DNA of 64,000 nt. Origin: Microbacterium esteraromaticum (GTDB taxonomy: Bacteria > Actinomycetota > Actinomycetes > Actinomycetales > Microbacteriaceae). The DNA is taken from NCBI RefSeq assembly GCF_014084045.1, contig NZ_CP043732.1, forward strand, positions 1,612,001 through 1,676,000. The letters run 5' to 3'. The notes beneath the pieces were generated by a model. The model had not been told where the DNA came from, made no database searches, and was given only the letters and a program-made list of their open reading frames with translations. The position numbers and the translations under genes are program-made. Below, in pieces: positions 42,953-52,565 of the stretch. Numbering within the stretch: the stretch's first letter is position 1; every line of letters begins with the position of its first letter.

Positions 42953-43647
42953 TCCGAGCCGGGCGCCTCGGCATCGGGGTGATCGGGGCCGGCCGTGTCG
43001 GCCCGGTCATCGGCGCCGCGCTGGCCGGCGCTGGCCATGCCGTCACCGGCATCACCTCCGGCTCCGACGACGAGCGCGCGGCGGCTGTGCTTCCGGGTGT
43101 ACCCGTGCTCGATGCCCTAGAGGTGATCCGACGCAGCGAGCTCGTGATCATCGCCGTGCCGCACGATGAGCTTCCCGGGCTGGTCAGCGGCATCGCCGAG
43201 CTCGACGGCTGGCAGATCGGACAGCTCGTCCTGCACACCGATGCCGGGTACGGCACCGACGTGCTTCGTCCTGCCGCCGAGCGCGGGGCCATCCCGCTCG
43301 CCGTGCATCCCGCGATCTCGTTCACCGGCACCACGATCGACCTGCGTCAGCTGCAGGCGGCCTTCGCAGCCGTCACTGCACCGGCCGCGGTGCTGCCGAT
43401 CGCGCAGGCGCTCGCAGTCGAGATGGGCTGTGAACCCGTGGTCATCGCGGAGCAGGATCGCGCGGTGTACGCCGAGGCCATCGCCACCGCGTCGGAGTTC
43501 TCGCGCGGCATCGTGCAGCAGGCGACCGGCCTGCTGCGCGGTGTCGGGGTCGAGAACCCGGGCGGATACCTGTCGGCTCTCGTCGGGTCGACCGTCGAGC
43601 AGGCTCTTCGTGAGGCGTCGGACCCCGCGGAGCCGCCTCTCTTCTGA
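42949..43647 (+). CDS. Rossmann-fold protein with DUF2520 domain
   Basis: A 232-residue protein. The N-terminus is an NAD(P)-binding fold, IGVIGAGRVGPVIGAALAGAGH. The C-terminal part (YAEAIATASEFSRGIVQQATGLLRGVGVENP) fits DUF2520. Such genes often lie before panC; here lysS follows instead. Substrate unknown. GTG start overlapping the previous stop by four bases. Confidence 0.85.
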   Translation: MIRAGRLGIGVIGAGRVGPVIGAALAGAGHAVTGITSGSDDERAAAVLPGVPVLDALEVIRRSELVIIAVPHDELPGLVSGIAELDGWQIGQLVLHTDAGYGTDVLRPAAERGAIPLAVHPAISFTGTTIDLRQLQAAFAAVTAPAAVLPIAQALAVEMGCEPVVIAEQDRAVYAEAIATASEFSRGIVQQATGLLRGVGVENPGGYLSALVGSTVEQALREASDPAEPPLF

Positions 43648-43680
43648 GGCGGCCCGCGATGGCGGGTAACGAGGCGCCGG

Positions 43681-43686
43681 TAGACT
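43681..43686 (+). promoter_or_regulatory. -10 box of lysS
   Basis: TAGACT, followed by a 28-base stretch that includes GAGGAG before the ATG at 43715. Unlike many genes here, lysS therefore has a normal leader. Confidence 0.5.
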
Positions 43687-43714
43687 TGCAGGGACTTTCC
43701 GAGGAGCCCCACCC

Positions 43715-45238
43715 ATGACTGACGCGCCCGCGCCGACCCCCGCATCCGCCGAGCTCGAGGACGACGTCTTCGAGCAGAAGGCGGTTCGCCTCGCGAAGCG
43801 CGAGCGGCTGATCGAGAAGCGGACGGATGCCGGCGGCGGCGCCTTCCCCGTCTCTGTGCCCGTCACGCACAGCATCCCGGCGCTGCGCGCCGAGTACGGC
43901 GACCTCGAGCCGGACACCGCGACCGGCGTGGTCGCCGGTGTCGCCGGTCGTGTCGTGTTCAGCCGCAACACCGGCAAGCTCTGCTTCGCGACGCTGCAGG
44001 CCGGCGACGGCTCACGCATCCAGGCCATGGTCTCGTTGGCGAACGTCGGAGAGGAGTCGCTCGCCGACTGGAAGGCGCTCGTCGATCTCGGCGACCACGT
44101 CTTCGTGCAGGGAGAGGTCATCTCCAGCCGTCGCGGCGAGCTGTCGATCATGGCGGATGCCTGGCGGATCGCGTCGAAGGCCATCCTGCCGCTGCCGAAC
44201 GCGTACTCCGAGCTCAGCGAGGAAGGTCGTGTGCGCAGCCGCTTCCTCGATCTCATCGTGCGCGACCAGGCGCGCACCACGGTGCGCGCCCGTGCGGCCG
44301 TGAACGCCAGCCTGCGGGCGACCTTCACCTCTCACGAGTTCCTCGAGGTCGAGACCCCGATGCTGCAGGTGCAGCACGGCGGCGCCTCGGCCCGTCCCTT
44401 CATCACCCACTCGAACGCCTTCGACACCGAGCTCTACCTGCGCATCGCGCCGGAGCTGTACCTGAAGCGCGCGGTCGTCGGCGGCATCGAGCGGGTCTTC
44501 GAGATCAACCGCAACTTCCGCAACGAGGGCGCCGACTCCACGCACAGCCCGGAGTTCGCGATGCTCGAGGCCTACCAGGCGTACAGCGACTACAACGGCA
44601 TCGCCGACCTGACCCAGGAGCTCATCCAGAACGCGGCGGTCGCCGTCGCGGGCTCGACCACGGTCACCTGGGCCGACGGCACCGAGTACGACCTCGGCGG
44701 CGAATGGGACCGCATCTCGATGTACGGCTCGCTCTCGGCCGCGGCCGGACGCGAGTTCACCCCGCAGGACGACCTCGCCGAGCTCATCGCGTTCGCCGAG
44801 GCGAACGGGGTCGACATCCCGCCGCACCCGACGCACGGCAAGCTGATCGAAGAGCTCTGGGAGCACTTCGTCAAGGTCGACCTCGTGCGCCCGACCTTCG
44901 TGATGGACTTCCCGCTCGACACCTCGCCCCTGGTGCGCGAGCACCGCTCGATCGCAGGCGTGGTCGAGAAGTGGGACCTGTACGTGCGCGGCTTCGAGCT
45001 CGCCACCGGATACTCCGAGCTGGTCGACCCCGTCATCCAGCGTGAGCGCTTCGTCGAGCAGGCGAAGCTCGCCGCGCGAGGCGATGACGAGGCCATGCCG
45101 ATCGACGAGGAGTTCCTGCGCGCGCTCGAGCACGGCATGCCGCCGAGCGGTGGCATGGGAATGGGCATCGACCGACTGCTGATGGCGATCACCGGCCTCG
45201 GCATCCGCGAGACCATCCTGTTCCCGCTCGTGAAGTGA
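43715..45238 (+). CDS. lysS: Lysyl-tRNA synthetase, class II
   Basis: A 507-residue class II synthetase. The N-terminal OB-fold anticodon-binding domain includes GVVAGRVVFSRN-type strands. Class II motif 1 lies in EFLEVETPMLQ, motif 2 in FRNEGADSTHSPEFAMLEAYQAY and motif 3 in GMGMGIDRLLMAITG. Cytoplasmic; charges tRNA-Lys. Length and motifs are normal. Confidence 0.95.
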   Translation: MTDAPAPTPASAELEDDVFEQKAVRLAKRERLIEKRTDAGGGAFPVSVPVTHSIPALRAEYGDLEPDTATGVVAGVAGRVVFSRNTGKLCFATLQAGDGSRIQAMVSLANVGEESLADWKALVDLGDHVFVQGEVISSRRGELSIMADAWRIASKAILPLPNAYSELSEEGRVRSRFLDLIVRDQARTTVRARAAVNASLRATFTSHEFLEVETPMLQVQHGGASARPFITHSNAFDTELYLRIAPELYLKRAVVGGIERVFEINRNFRNEGADSTHSPEFAMLEAYQAYSDYNGIADLTQELIQNAAVAVAGSTTVTWADGTEYDLGGEWDRISMYGSLSAAAGREFTPQDDLAELIAFAEANGVDIPPHPTHGKLIEELWEHFVKVDLVRPTFVMDFPLDTSPLVREHRSIAGVVEKWDLYVRGFELATGYSELVDPVIQRERFVEQAKLAARGDDEAMPIDEEFLRALEHGMPPSGGMGMGIDRLLMAITGLGIRETILFPLVK

Positions 45239-45251
45239 CCGGACGCCGGCC

Positions 45252-46439
45252 GTGACGCCGAACCTCGTCGACCTGCTGATCGCCGTGCTGCTGATCGCAG
45301 CGCTTGCGACGGGGCTGGGTGCGGGGCTGTTCGCGGTGCTCGGGTCGCTGTGCGGTCTCGTGCTCGGCGCGCTCGCCGCGCCGTGGGTGCTGCCGCTCGT
45401 CGCTCGCGCCGTGCCCGACAGCGGCTGGCGGGGGCTTCTGCTCGTGGTCACCGCGGTCGCGCTGCTGGCCGTCGGGGTGGCGATCGGCTCGGCGATCGGC
45501 CGACTGGTGCGCAAGGGCGCCGATCGGCTGAGATTGCGCCTGGTGGAGCGGATGCTCGGCGGCGTGACAGCCGTGATCGCCGCGGCGCTCGCGATCACCA
45601 TGGTCGGGTCGGCCATCTCCTCGGCGGGCGTCCCCGGTCTGTCGGCGACCGTCGCCTCGTCGACCCTGCTGCGCACCGTCGAGAGGTACATCCCGCAGCC
45701 GGTCGCCGAGGCGGCTGCCCGCCTGAACTCGCTGGTGTTCGGCGAATCGGGACTGCCGAGCCTGGAGGGTCTGCTGCAGCCGGGACAGCTCGACGCCGCC
45801 CCGGAGCCGACGCCGATCGAGCTCGCGACACCCGAACTCGAGAGGGCGGCCGGCTCCGTGGTGAGGATCTCGGGCTCGGCCGACGGGTGCGGTGTCATCT
45901 CGTCCGGCACCGGCTTCGTCATCGCCGAGGACCGCATCATGACCAATGCGCACGTCGTCGCCGGCGTCGGCTCGCCGATCGTCGAGGTGCCGGGAGAGGC
46001 CGCCCGCGACGCGACCGTCGTGTACTTCGATCCGATCGACGACATCGCCGTGGTCTCTGCGGATGTGCGCGCCGAGCCGCTGGCTCTGTCGGAGGCGCTG
46101 TCGCCCGGTGCCGGCGCCGCGGTGATGGGCTATCCGTTCGGCGGCCCGTTCCGAGTCGAGCCCGCGGGCGTCATCTCGTCGTCGAGCGCTCCGGTGAACG
46201 ACATCTATGGAGACACCGCCGCCATGCGCAGCGTGTACGCTCTGCGGGCGCAGGTGGAGCCCGGGAACTCGGGCGGACCGCTGCTCACCGACGCGGGGCA
46301 GGTCGCCGGCATGGTGTTCGCCAAGGACGCCGCCACGCAGAACGTCGGCTACGCGATGACCAACGACGAGCTGCTGCCTGTGATCGCGCAGGTCGCGGAG
46401 GCATCGGACGAGGTCTCGGTCGGCGCCTGCATCCGCTGA
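45252..46439 (+). CDS. MarP-like membrane serine protease
   Basis: A 395-residue protein. Four transmembrane helices of a CvpA-like domain (residues ~5-130) precede an extracytoplasmic trypsin-like protease. The triad is visible: His in TNAHVVAG, Asp in DDIAVVSA and Ser in GNSGGPLL. Two cysteines (CGVIS and the C-terminal CIR) could form the regulatory disulfide known in mycobacterial MarP, which protects against acid and oxidative stress. GTG start. Confidence 0.88.
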   Translation: MTPNLVDLLIAVLLIAALATGLGAGLFAVLGSLCGLVLGALAAPWVLPLVARAVPDSGWRGLLLVVTAVALLAVGVAIGSAIGRLVRKGADRLRLRLVERMLGGVTAVIAAALAITMVGSAISSAGVPGLSATVASSTLLRTVERYIPQPVAEAAARLNSLVFGESGLPSLEGLLQPGQLDAAPEPTPIELATPELERAAGSVVRISGSADGCGVISSGTGFVIAEDRIMTNAHVVAGVGSPIVEVPGEAARDATVVYFDPIDDIAVVSADVRAEPLALSEALSPGAGAAVMGYPFGGPFRVEPAGVISSSSAPVNDIYGDTAAMRSVYALRAQVEPGNSGGPLLTDAGQVAGMVFAKDAATQNVGYAMTNDELLPVIAQVAEASDEVSVGACIR

Positions 46440-46450
46440 CGTCCGACTGA

Positions 46451-47563
46451 TCACGGTCGACGCAGCGCCCACTCCGGCAGCATCGCCGCCGCCAGGATGT
46501 TCGAGATCAGTGAGGCCATGCTGTGAGCGGGCTCGAGTCGAAGGGCCTCGTCGATGTACGCGCCGGCGTGGGATGAGCGCCCCATGGCCCACGACAGCCA
46601 GGCGGCCGCGGTGAGAGCGCCGACCTTGGCGTGGCGCGGAGCACGGGAAGCAGCGGAGCGCACCACCTGCAGGGCGCAGCCGAGCCGGTCGAAGTCGGGC
46701 CTCGGCCCGCGGCCCATGAAGACCTCGGCCACGGCATCCGGCACCGTCGTGCGGTCGCTCGTGAACGCAAGCTGGGCGTCGAATGCGCGGTAGCCGAAGT
46801 CGAGATCGGTCGCCCACTGCACGAGGATCGCATCGCGCAGCGGCGGGCGGCTCAGGCACCACAGCAGTGCGGCGCACGCGTAGGGGTCGTCGTCGGCGGG
46901 GGAGTCGAGCAGGTGCTCCACGAAGTGCGGCAGGTCGTCGAGCATCACCTCGGCTGTCATCAGAGTCGTGGGGTCTTCGGTGCCGCGCGCCCCACCGTGC
47001 AGGCTGTGATCGATCGCCTCGGCGAGATCTCGCAGCGCGCGCCCGACCCTCTCGCGTTCCACGAGGTCGCTCGCGGGCAGCTCAGCGCCGGCGAGCTGGT
47101 CGCCGCTGACGTCGCCGATGCCAGGCACCGCTGGTGCGGCGGGGATCTCGTCGAGCGGGTGGACGAGCGGCGAATCGTCGAGGTAGTCGGCCCATCCGTC
47201 GTCGGTGACGCACAGCGCCTCCACGATGCGCAGCCCCGTGTGCGAGCAGACGTCGACGATCGTCTCGGCGAGCGACAGATGGGGCAGCAGAACACCGTCG
47301 GGCACCTGTGCGACAGGCTCGTCGGTGTACACGACGAGCGCCACCGCATCGGTATCGGGCACCTGCAGCAGCGCCCGCAGCGCGACGTCGGCGAAGTCGT
47401 CGGGATCGACGTCGGCGGCTGGAAGGTCGATGCGCATCGCACCCTGGGTGCGCGAGCCGTGGAAGGGCAGCAGGACGATGCTGCGCCGTGGGGTGAAGCC
47501 GGCGAGAGCCGGCACGAGGCCGAGGAACTCGGCGGGGTCTGTGGCGTGGATGATCGTGGTCAT
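46451..47563 (-). CDS. DUF4192 family protein
   Basis: A 370-residue actinobacterial protein. The N-terminal pattern AEFLGLVPALAGFTPRRSIVLLPF is characteristic of DUF4192, which has no known function. The ATG at 47563 lies six bases after CACACT on the minus strand, similar to the dgt start. Convergent with the MarP-like gene. Confidence 0.85.
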   Translation of the reverse strand: MTTIIHATDPAEFLGLVPALAGFTPRRSIVLLPFHGSRTQGAMRIDLPAADVDPDDFADVALRALLQVPDTDAVALVVYTDEPVAQVPDGVLLPHLSLAETIVDVCSHTGLRIVEALCVTDDGWADYLDDSPLVHPLDEIPAAPAVPGIGDVSGDQLAGAELPASDLVERERVGRALRDLAEAIDHSLHGGARGTEDPTTLMTAEVMLDDLPHFVEHLLDSPADDDPYACAALLWCLSRPPLRDAILVQWATDLDFGYRAFDAQLAFTSDRTTVPDAVAEVFMGRGPRPDFDRLGCALQVVRSAASRAPRHAKVGALTAAAWLSWAMGRSSHAGAYIDEALRLEPAHSMASLISNILAAAMLPEWALRRP

Positions 47564-47712
47564 GAAGGGAGTGTGCTCGCCGGTGCCGACCGTGCGATCC
47601 CGGATCGGCGGCGTTCGCCGGCAACTGTGCACAGCTGCCGCATCGGCGGCGATGTGCAGGAAGGATGCAGGCGCATCTGATTCGCGTCGGCCTCGCTCAT
47701 AGACGCGGACGG

Positions 47713-47718
47713 TACGAT
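47713..47718 (+). promoter_or_regulatory. -10 box of the 57-residue protein gene (leaderless)
   Basis: TACGAT, six bases before the GTG at 47725. Confidence 0.45.
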
Positions 47719-47724
47719 GAGGGT

Positions 47725-47898
47725 GTGGAGAACTTCTGGGTCGCAGCGGCATGGGCACTTCTGCCGACCATCGCCGTGAGCGTGGTCTTCGTGATCGTGC
47801 TCCGCGGCATCCTTCGCTTCGATCGCACGGAGCGCAAGGTGCACGCCCAGATCGAGGCCGAAGAGCGAGCAGCTCGCGGCCTGCCGCCCCGCGTCTGA
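47725..47898 (+). CDS. Small single-helix membrane protein
   Basis: A 57-residue protein with one transmembrane helix (AAWALLPTIAVSVVFVIVLRGIL) and a charged helical tail ending RGLPPRV. GTG start right after a leaderless box. Upstream in-frame ATG at 47665 would add 20 residues without support. Unknown function; this size and shape are common in the genus. Confidence 0.72.
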   Translation: MENFWVAAAWALLPTIAVSVVFVIVLRGILRFDRTERKVHAQIEAEERAARGLPPRV

Positions 47899-47907
47899 GG
47901 CACCGGC

Positions 47908-47913
47908 TACGCT
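47908..47913 (+). promoter_or_regulatory. -10 box of cls
   Basis: TACGCT, 29 bases before the GTG at 47943, leaving room for the GGGGAGG ribosome-binding site. Confidence 0.4.
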
Positions 47914-47942
47914 GAACCGAGGCTATCGGCAGGGGAGGCGCT

Positions 47943-49406
47943 GTGCTCGACATCAACAGCTGGCCCTGGTGGGCCGTGCTCGGCTATGTCGTCATCGACC
48001 TGACCGTCCGAGCGTTCGCGATCATCGTCGTGCCGCGCAACCGCCGTCCCACCGCCGCGATGGCATGGCTGCTGGCGATCTTCTTCATCCCCGTGCTCGG
48101 CATCCTGCTCTTCCTGCTGATCGGCAACCCCAAGCTGCCGCGCCACCGTCGTCGCAAGCAGACCCAGGTCAACGAGTACATCGCCGAGATCGCGAGCAGC
48201 CTGCACCTCGGCAGCCTTCGTCCTGATCCGCCGGAGTGGTTCCCCCCGCTGGTCAGGATGAATCAGGCGATGGGCGCACTCCCGCTCTCGGGAGACAACG
48301 GCGCCCACCTCATCAGCGACTACCAGGCGTCCCTCGACGCGATGGCCGACGCGATCCGCGGGGCCGAGGAGTATGTGCACGTAGAGTTCTACATCCTGCA
48401 GGCCGATGAGTCGACCGACGGCTTCTTCCGCGCGATGGAGGAGACCGCCGCCCGCGGCATCCCCGTGCGCGTGCTGCTCGACTACTGGGCGAACCGGTGG
48501 AAGCCCAAGTACCGCGAGACGGTGAGACGGCTCGACGCGATGGGCGCCGACTGGCATCTCATGCTGCCCGTGCAGCCCCTGCGCGGCCGTATCCAGCGAC
48601 CCGACCTGCGCAATCACCGCAAGCTGCTCGTCGTCGACGGCACGATCGGGTTCCTCGGCTCGCAGAACATCACCGACTCCTCGTACAACCTGCCCAAGAA
48701 CATCAGGCAGGGCCTGCACTGGGTCGACCTCATGGTGCGGGTGGACGGCCCCGTCGTGGCAAGTCTCAACGGCGTGTTCCTCAGCGATTACTACGCCGAG
48801 ACCGATTCGGTGCCGGATGGCACCGACATCACCCGGGTCGAGACGGGAGCGGGAGACCTGGATTGCCAGATCGTTCCCTCCGGTCCCGGATTCGAGGTGG
48901 AGAACAACCTCCGTCTCTTCCTGGGGCTGCTGTACGCCGCGCAGGAGCGGATCATGATCGTCAGCCCGTACTTCGTGCCGGACGAGGCCCTGCTCGCGGC
49001 CGTGACCTCGGCGGTGGACCGCGGCGTGCAGGTCGAGCTGTTCGTGTCAGAGCAGGGCGATCAGGCGATGGTCTACCACGCGCAGCGCAGCTACTACGAG
49101 GCGCTGCTGCGCGCAGGAATCCGCATCTGGATGTACCCCAAGCCCTACATCCTGCACACCAAGAGCCTCACCGTCGACGACCAGGTCGCGGTGATCGGGT
49201 CGAGCAACATGGACATGCGCTCGTTCGGTCTGAACATGGAGGTCTCGATGCTCGTCCGCGGCGAGGAGTTCGTCGACGAGATGCGCGTCGTCGAAGACGA
49301 GTACCGCGCGCTCAGCCGCGAGCTGACGCTGGACGAATGGATGCAGCAGCCACTGCGCTCCACGGTGCTCGACAACCTCGCCAGACTCACCTCTGCGCTG
49401 CAGTAG
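47943..49406 (+). CDS. cls: Cardiolipin synthase
   Basis: A 487-residue phospholipase-D-type cardiolipin synthase. Two N-terminal transmembrane helices are followed by two HKD motifs, NHRKLLVVDGTIGFLGSQN and HTKSLTVDDQVAVIGSSNMD. It joins two phosphatidylglycerols (or a related donor) in the membrane. GGGGAGG lies upstream of the GTG start. Confidence 0.93.
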   Translation: MLDINSWPWWAVLGYVVIDLTVRAFAIIVVPRNRRPTAAMAWLLAIFFIPVLGILLFLLIGNPKLPRHRRRKQTQVNEYIAEIASSLHLGSLRPDPPEWFPPLVRMNQAMGALPLSGDNGAHLISDYQASLDAMADAIRGAEEYVHVEFYILQADESTDGFFRAMEETAARGIPVRVLLDYWANRWKPKYRETVRRLDAMGADWHLMLPVQPLRGRIQRPDLRNHRKLLVVDGTIGFLGSQNITDSSYNLPKNIRQGLHWVDLMVRVDGPVVASLNGVFLSDYYAETDSVPDGTDITRVETGAGDLDCQIVPSGPGFEVENNLRLFLGLLYAAQERIMIVSPYFVPDEALLAAVTSAVDRGVQVELFVSEQGDQAMVYHAQRSYYEALLRAGIRIWMYPKPYILHTKSLTVDDQVAVIGSSNMDMRSFGLNMEVSMLVRGEEFVDEMRVVEDEYRALSRELTLDEWMQQPLRSTVLDNLARLTSALQ

Positions 49407-49454
49407 TCGGCGAGGGCGGTGGGACGGTCGCCGTCGCCGTGACACTATCGGGGT

Positions 49455-50167
49455 ATGAACCTCTTCCGCGTCCTTCCCTCCGCCGCAGCGCTCGCCGCCG
49501 TCGCGCTGCTCGCCGCCGGGTGCGCGACGACTCCAGGATCGGACGCCCCGACGAGCTCGAGTGCGCCCACCGGGGTCTCCACCCCGCCGATCGCCGCGGG
49601 GGCGGACGAGGTCGAGGTGGCATGGATCGACGGCGGTCGCTCCCTCGCGATCCTGACGTGGGGATCATCGTCGTGCGCCCCATCGCTCGGCGATGTCACG
49701 GCATCGGGGCAGAGCATCCGGATCACCCTCGCCGCGAGCGGCGAGAAGGCCTGCACCGACGACCTCGCCCCCGCGCGCTCCTGGTGCCCGTCCCCGAGGG
49801 GGTCGACGTCACCGCCGACGTGGAGGTGGAGGTCGAGCACGGACAGCGCACCGACGATGCGGATCTCGATGCTCTCGCCGAGGCCCCGCAGGGCGCGACC
49901 GAGTATCAGCCGTCAGCCAGCTGGTTCGACGATGACGGCATCGTGCTCCTGACCTGGGGCTCCAGTTCGTGCGCGCCGGTCGTCGACGACGTGCAGCCGG
50001 CGCAGTCCGGCGCCACCGTCACGTTCGCCGAGATCGACGGCGTCTGCACGATGGACATGGCTCCGCGGCTCACGCCCATCCTCGTGCCGGCCGGAGACGA
50101 CGATCGACCGTTCGAGCTGACGCTCGTCGGCGGCGGGCTCGACGCGGCGGTGCGGGTCGAGGGCTGA
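49455..50167 (+). pseudogene. Duplicated-domain lipoprotein, frameshifted at a C run
   Basis: The N-terminus is a lipoprotein signal with lipobox LAAGC, Cys23. As written the frame runs to 49952 but becomes nonsense (Ser/Arg/Pro-rich) after DDLAPA. The next frame resumes sense with ALLVPVPEGVDVTADVEVEVE and continues to a stop at 50167. One extra C in the run 49768-49772 restores a protein of about 237 residues with two tandem ~75-residue repeats, each holding LTWGSSSCAP and a later Cys (CTDDLAPR, CTMDMAPR). CACTAT six bases before the ATG suggests a leaderless start. Function unknown. Confidence 0.8.
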
Positions 50168-50174
50168 CCGACCA

Positions 50175-51172
50175 TCAGAAGCGCGAGGTGTCGTGTCCCT
50201 CCGGCAGCACGATCGTGAGTCCTCCGCGCTGCACGCGGCACACCATCCGCACCGCGACGCCCAGCTCGTCGCCGTCGAGTTCGATCGACGTGGGCCCGAT
50301 CATCGCGGCCTCCGCAACGGCTCCTCGCAGGTAGCGGATCGAGGCGTCGCGACCCCGACGCTCGAGCACGAGCCGCCCGGCACGGGTGCGCCGCAGCACC
50401 GAGTTGTCCCACCACACCTTGCGCCAGATCCCCAGCCAACCCAGCGGGCCGGTCGCCTGGATCAGCGCGATGTCCATGGCGCCGTCATCGAGTGAGGCAT
50501 CCGGAAGCAGGGCGATACCGGCGGGAAGGGCACCGCAGTTGGCGAACAGCATGCTGTGCACCTTGGCGGAATGCAGCCGGCCGTCATCGATCTGATACAC
50601 CACGCGGAACGGCTTCGCGCCTGGCAGCGAGCGAGCGGCTCCGTCGAGGTACGCCACCCAGCCCACCGAGCGCTTCAGGTCGGGTCGCGTGTTGGCGATC
50701 ATGTCGGCGTCGAGCCCCATGCCGGCGAGCACGACGAAGCCGTGCTCGGTGACGCTGCCGTCGGTGCGGCTGAGTCGCGCCCAGCCCATGTCGACGGGAT
50801 GCGTGAAGCCGGTGAACACGGCCTCCATCACCTTCTCGATGTCGAGGAGGGGCAGACCGAGATTGCGGGCGAAGAGATTGCCGGTGCCGCCGGGGAGGAC
50901 GGCGAACGGGACTCCCGTGCCCGCCATGCTCTCGGCGACGGCCCGGATCGTGCCATCGCCCCGGCGGCGAGCACGGCGGCGGCGCCCTCGTCGAGAGCGG
51001 TTCGCGTGATCATCTGGCCGGGGTCCTCGATGGTCGTCTCGTAGAACCGCGGCGGCGCCCAGCCGTGGGCGCGGGAGAGCGACAGCAGCCCCGAGCGCAG
51101 GCGCTCGGCGTCGACTTTCACCGGGTTGAGGACGAGCGCCGCGTGCGCGCGCTCGTTCCCGGATGCCGACAT
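50175..51172 (-). pseudogene. Diacylglycerol kinase family lipid kinase, frameshifted at a C/G run
   Basis: Reading from 51172, the sequence follows a DAG/lipid kinase (ALVLNPVKVDAERL and EDPGQMITRTALDEG) up to VLAAG and then loses sense. The frame ending at 50175 continues with GTGVPFAVLPGGTGNLFARN and the rest of the domain. One extra base in the four-C run at 50959-50962 restores GGDGT and joins the halves into about 332 residues. Such kinases phosphorylate diacylglycerol or related lipids. The start follows TAGAGT by six bases. Confidence 0.85.
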
Positions 51173-51178
51173 GACGCC

Positions 51179-51184
51179 ACTCTA
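51179..51184 (-). promoter_or_regulatory. -10 box of the lipid kinase gene (leaderless)
   Basis: Minus-strand TAGAGT, six bases before the ATG at 51172. Divergent from the serS box. Confidence 0.5.
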
Positions 51185-51236
51185 CGACCTGGGCCGCCCC
51201 CGGCCGGCGTCGCCCTGGCCGCGCGGACCGCCTCGA

Positions 51237-51242
51237 TAGACT
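51237..51242 (+). promoter_or_regulatory. -10 box of serS (leaderless)
   Basis: TAGACT, six bases before the ATG at 51249. Confidence 0.55.
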
Positions 51243-51248
51243 TGGGCC

Positions 51249-52565
51249 ATGATCGATCTCGCCCTTCTCCGCGACGAGCCCGAGCTCGTCCGACGTTCAC
51301 AGATCGCGCGCGGGAACGCGCCCGAAACGGTCGACGCGGCGATCGAGGCCGACCGATCGCGTCGTGACGCGCTGAACGCCTTCGAGACGCTGCGCGCAGA
51401 GCAGAACGCATTCGGCAAGACGGTCGCCAAGGCTCCGAAGGACGAGAAGGCCGCGCTGGTCGCGCAGGCGAAGGAGCTGGCCGACAGGGTCAAGGCCGCG
51501 CAGCAGGCGGCCAACGAGGCTGCGGATGCCGCTGCATCCGCGCTCGAGCGCATCGAGAACGTCATCATCGACGGTGTCCCCTCCGGCGGCGAGGAGGACT
51601 TCGTCGAGCTCCGTCGCGTCGGCGACGTGCCCACCTACGACTTCGAGCCGCGCGACCACCTCGAGCTCGGTGAGATGCTCGGCGCCATCGACATGGAGCG
51701 CGGCGTGAAAGTCTCGGGCTCGCGCTTCTACTTCCTCAAGGGAGTCGGTGCGCGCCTCGAGATCGCGCTGATGAACCTCGCGCTCGACAAGGCGCTGGCG
51801 AACGGCTTCACGCCGATGATCGTCCCGACGCTGGTGCGCCCCGAGATCATGCAGGGCACCGGCTTCCTCGGTGAGCACGCAGACGAGGTCTACCACCTCG
51901 ACAAGGAGGACCTGTTCCTCGTCGGCACGAGCGAGGTGCCGCTCGCCGGGTACCACAAGGACGAGATCCTCGACCTCGGTCAGGGCGCCCACCGCTACGC
52001 CGGCTGGTCGACCTGCTATCGCAGCGAGGCCGGTTCGTACGGCAAGGACACCCGCGGCATCATCCGGGTGCACCAGTTCAACAAGCTCGAGATGTTCGTC
52101 TACACGACCCCCGAGGACGCCGAGGCAGAGCACGACCGCCTCGTCGCACTGCAGGAGGAGATGCTCACGGCTCTCGGTCTCGCGTACCGCGTGATCGACG
52201 TCGCGGCGGGCGATCTGGGGTCGAGCGCGGCCCGCAAGTTCGACATCGAGGCATGGGTGCCCACCCAGGGCGCGTTCCGCGAGCTCACCTCGACGTCGAA
52301 CTGCACGACCTATCAGGCGCGCCGGCTCGACATCCGATACCGACCTGAGTCCGACGACGCGTCCCCGGCGAAGACGCGCACCGTCGCGACCCTGAACGGC
52401 ACCCTCGCGACCACGCGATGGATCGTCGCGATCCTCGAGACGCACCAGCAGGCCGACGGATCGGTGACGGTGCCGGAGGTGCTTCGTCCATATCTGGGAG
52501 GCATCGAGGTGCTGCGGCCGATCGGCTGGTCGGAAGAGCCTGCAGGCGCGCAGGGCGCCGAGTGA
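51249..52565 (+). CDS. serS: Seryl-tRNA synthetase
   Basis: A 438-residue class II synthetase. Residues ~30-100 form the long tRNA-binding coiled coil. Motif 2 is around [22 protein letters not shown], and [21 protein letters not shown] is the motif 3 region, with TSE-type substrate contact [12 protein letters not shown]. Charges tRNA-Ser, one gene for which lies at 53468. The last base triplet overlaps the next GTG. Confidence 0.95.
   Translation: MIDLALLRDEPELVRRSQIARGNAPETVDAAIEADRSRRDALNAFETLRAEQNAFGKTVAKAPKDEKAALVAQAKELADRVKAAQQAANEAADAAASALERIENVIIDGVPSGGEEDFVELRRVGDVPTYDFEPRDHLELGEMLGAIDMERGVKVSGSRFYFLKGVGARLEIALMNLALDKALANGFTPMIVPTLVRPEIMQGTGFLGEHADEVYHLDKEDLFLVGTSEVPLAGYHKDEILDLGQGAHRYAGWSTCYRSEAGSYGKDTRGIIRVHQFNKLEMFVYTTPEDAEAEHDRLVALQEEMLTALGLAYRVIDVAAGDLGSSAARKFDIEAWVPTQGAFRELTSTSNCTTYQARRLDIRYRPESDDASPAKTRTVATLNGTLATTRWIVAILETHQQADGSVTVPEVLRPYLGGIEVLRPIGWSEEPAGAQGAE

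Noticed and set aside
48497..50167. 556-residue plus-strand ORF through cls and the lipoprotein
   Set aside because: Its first part is out of frame within cls; only the end is real, as the frameshifted half of the lipoprotein.
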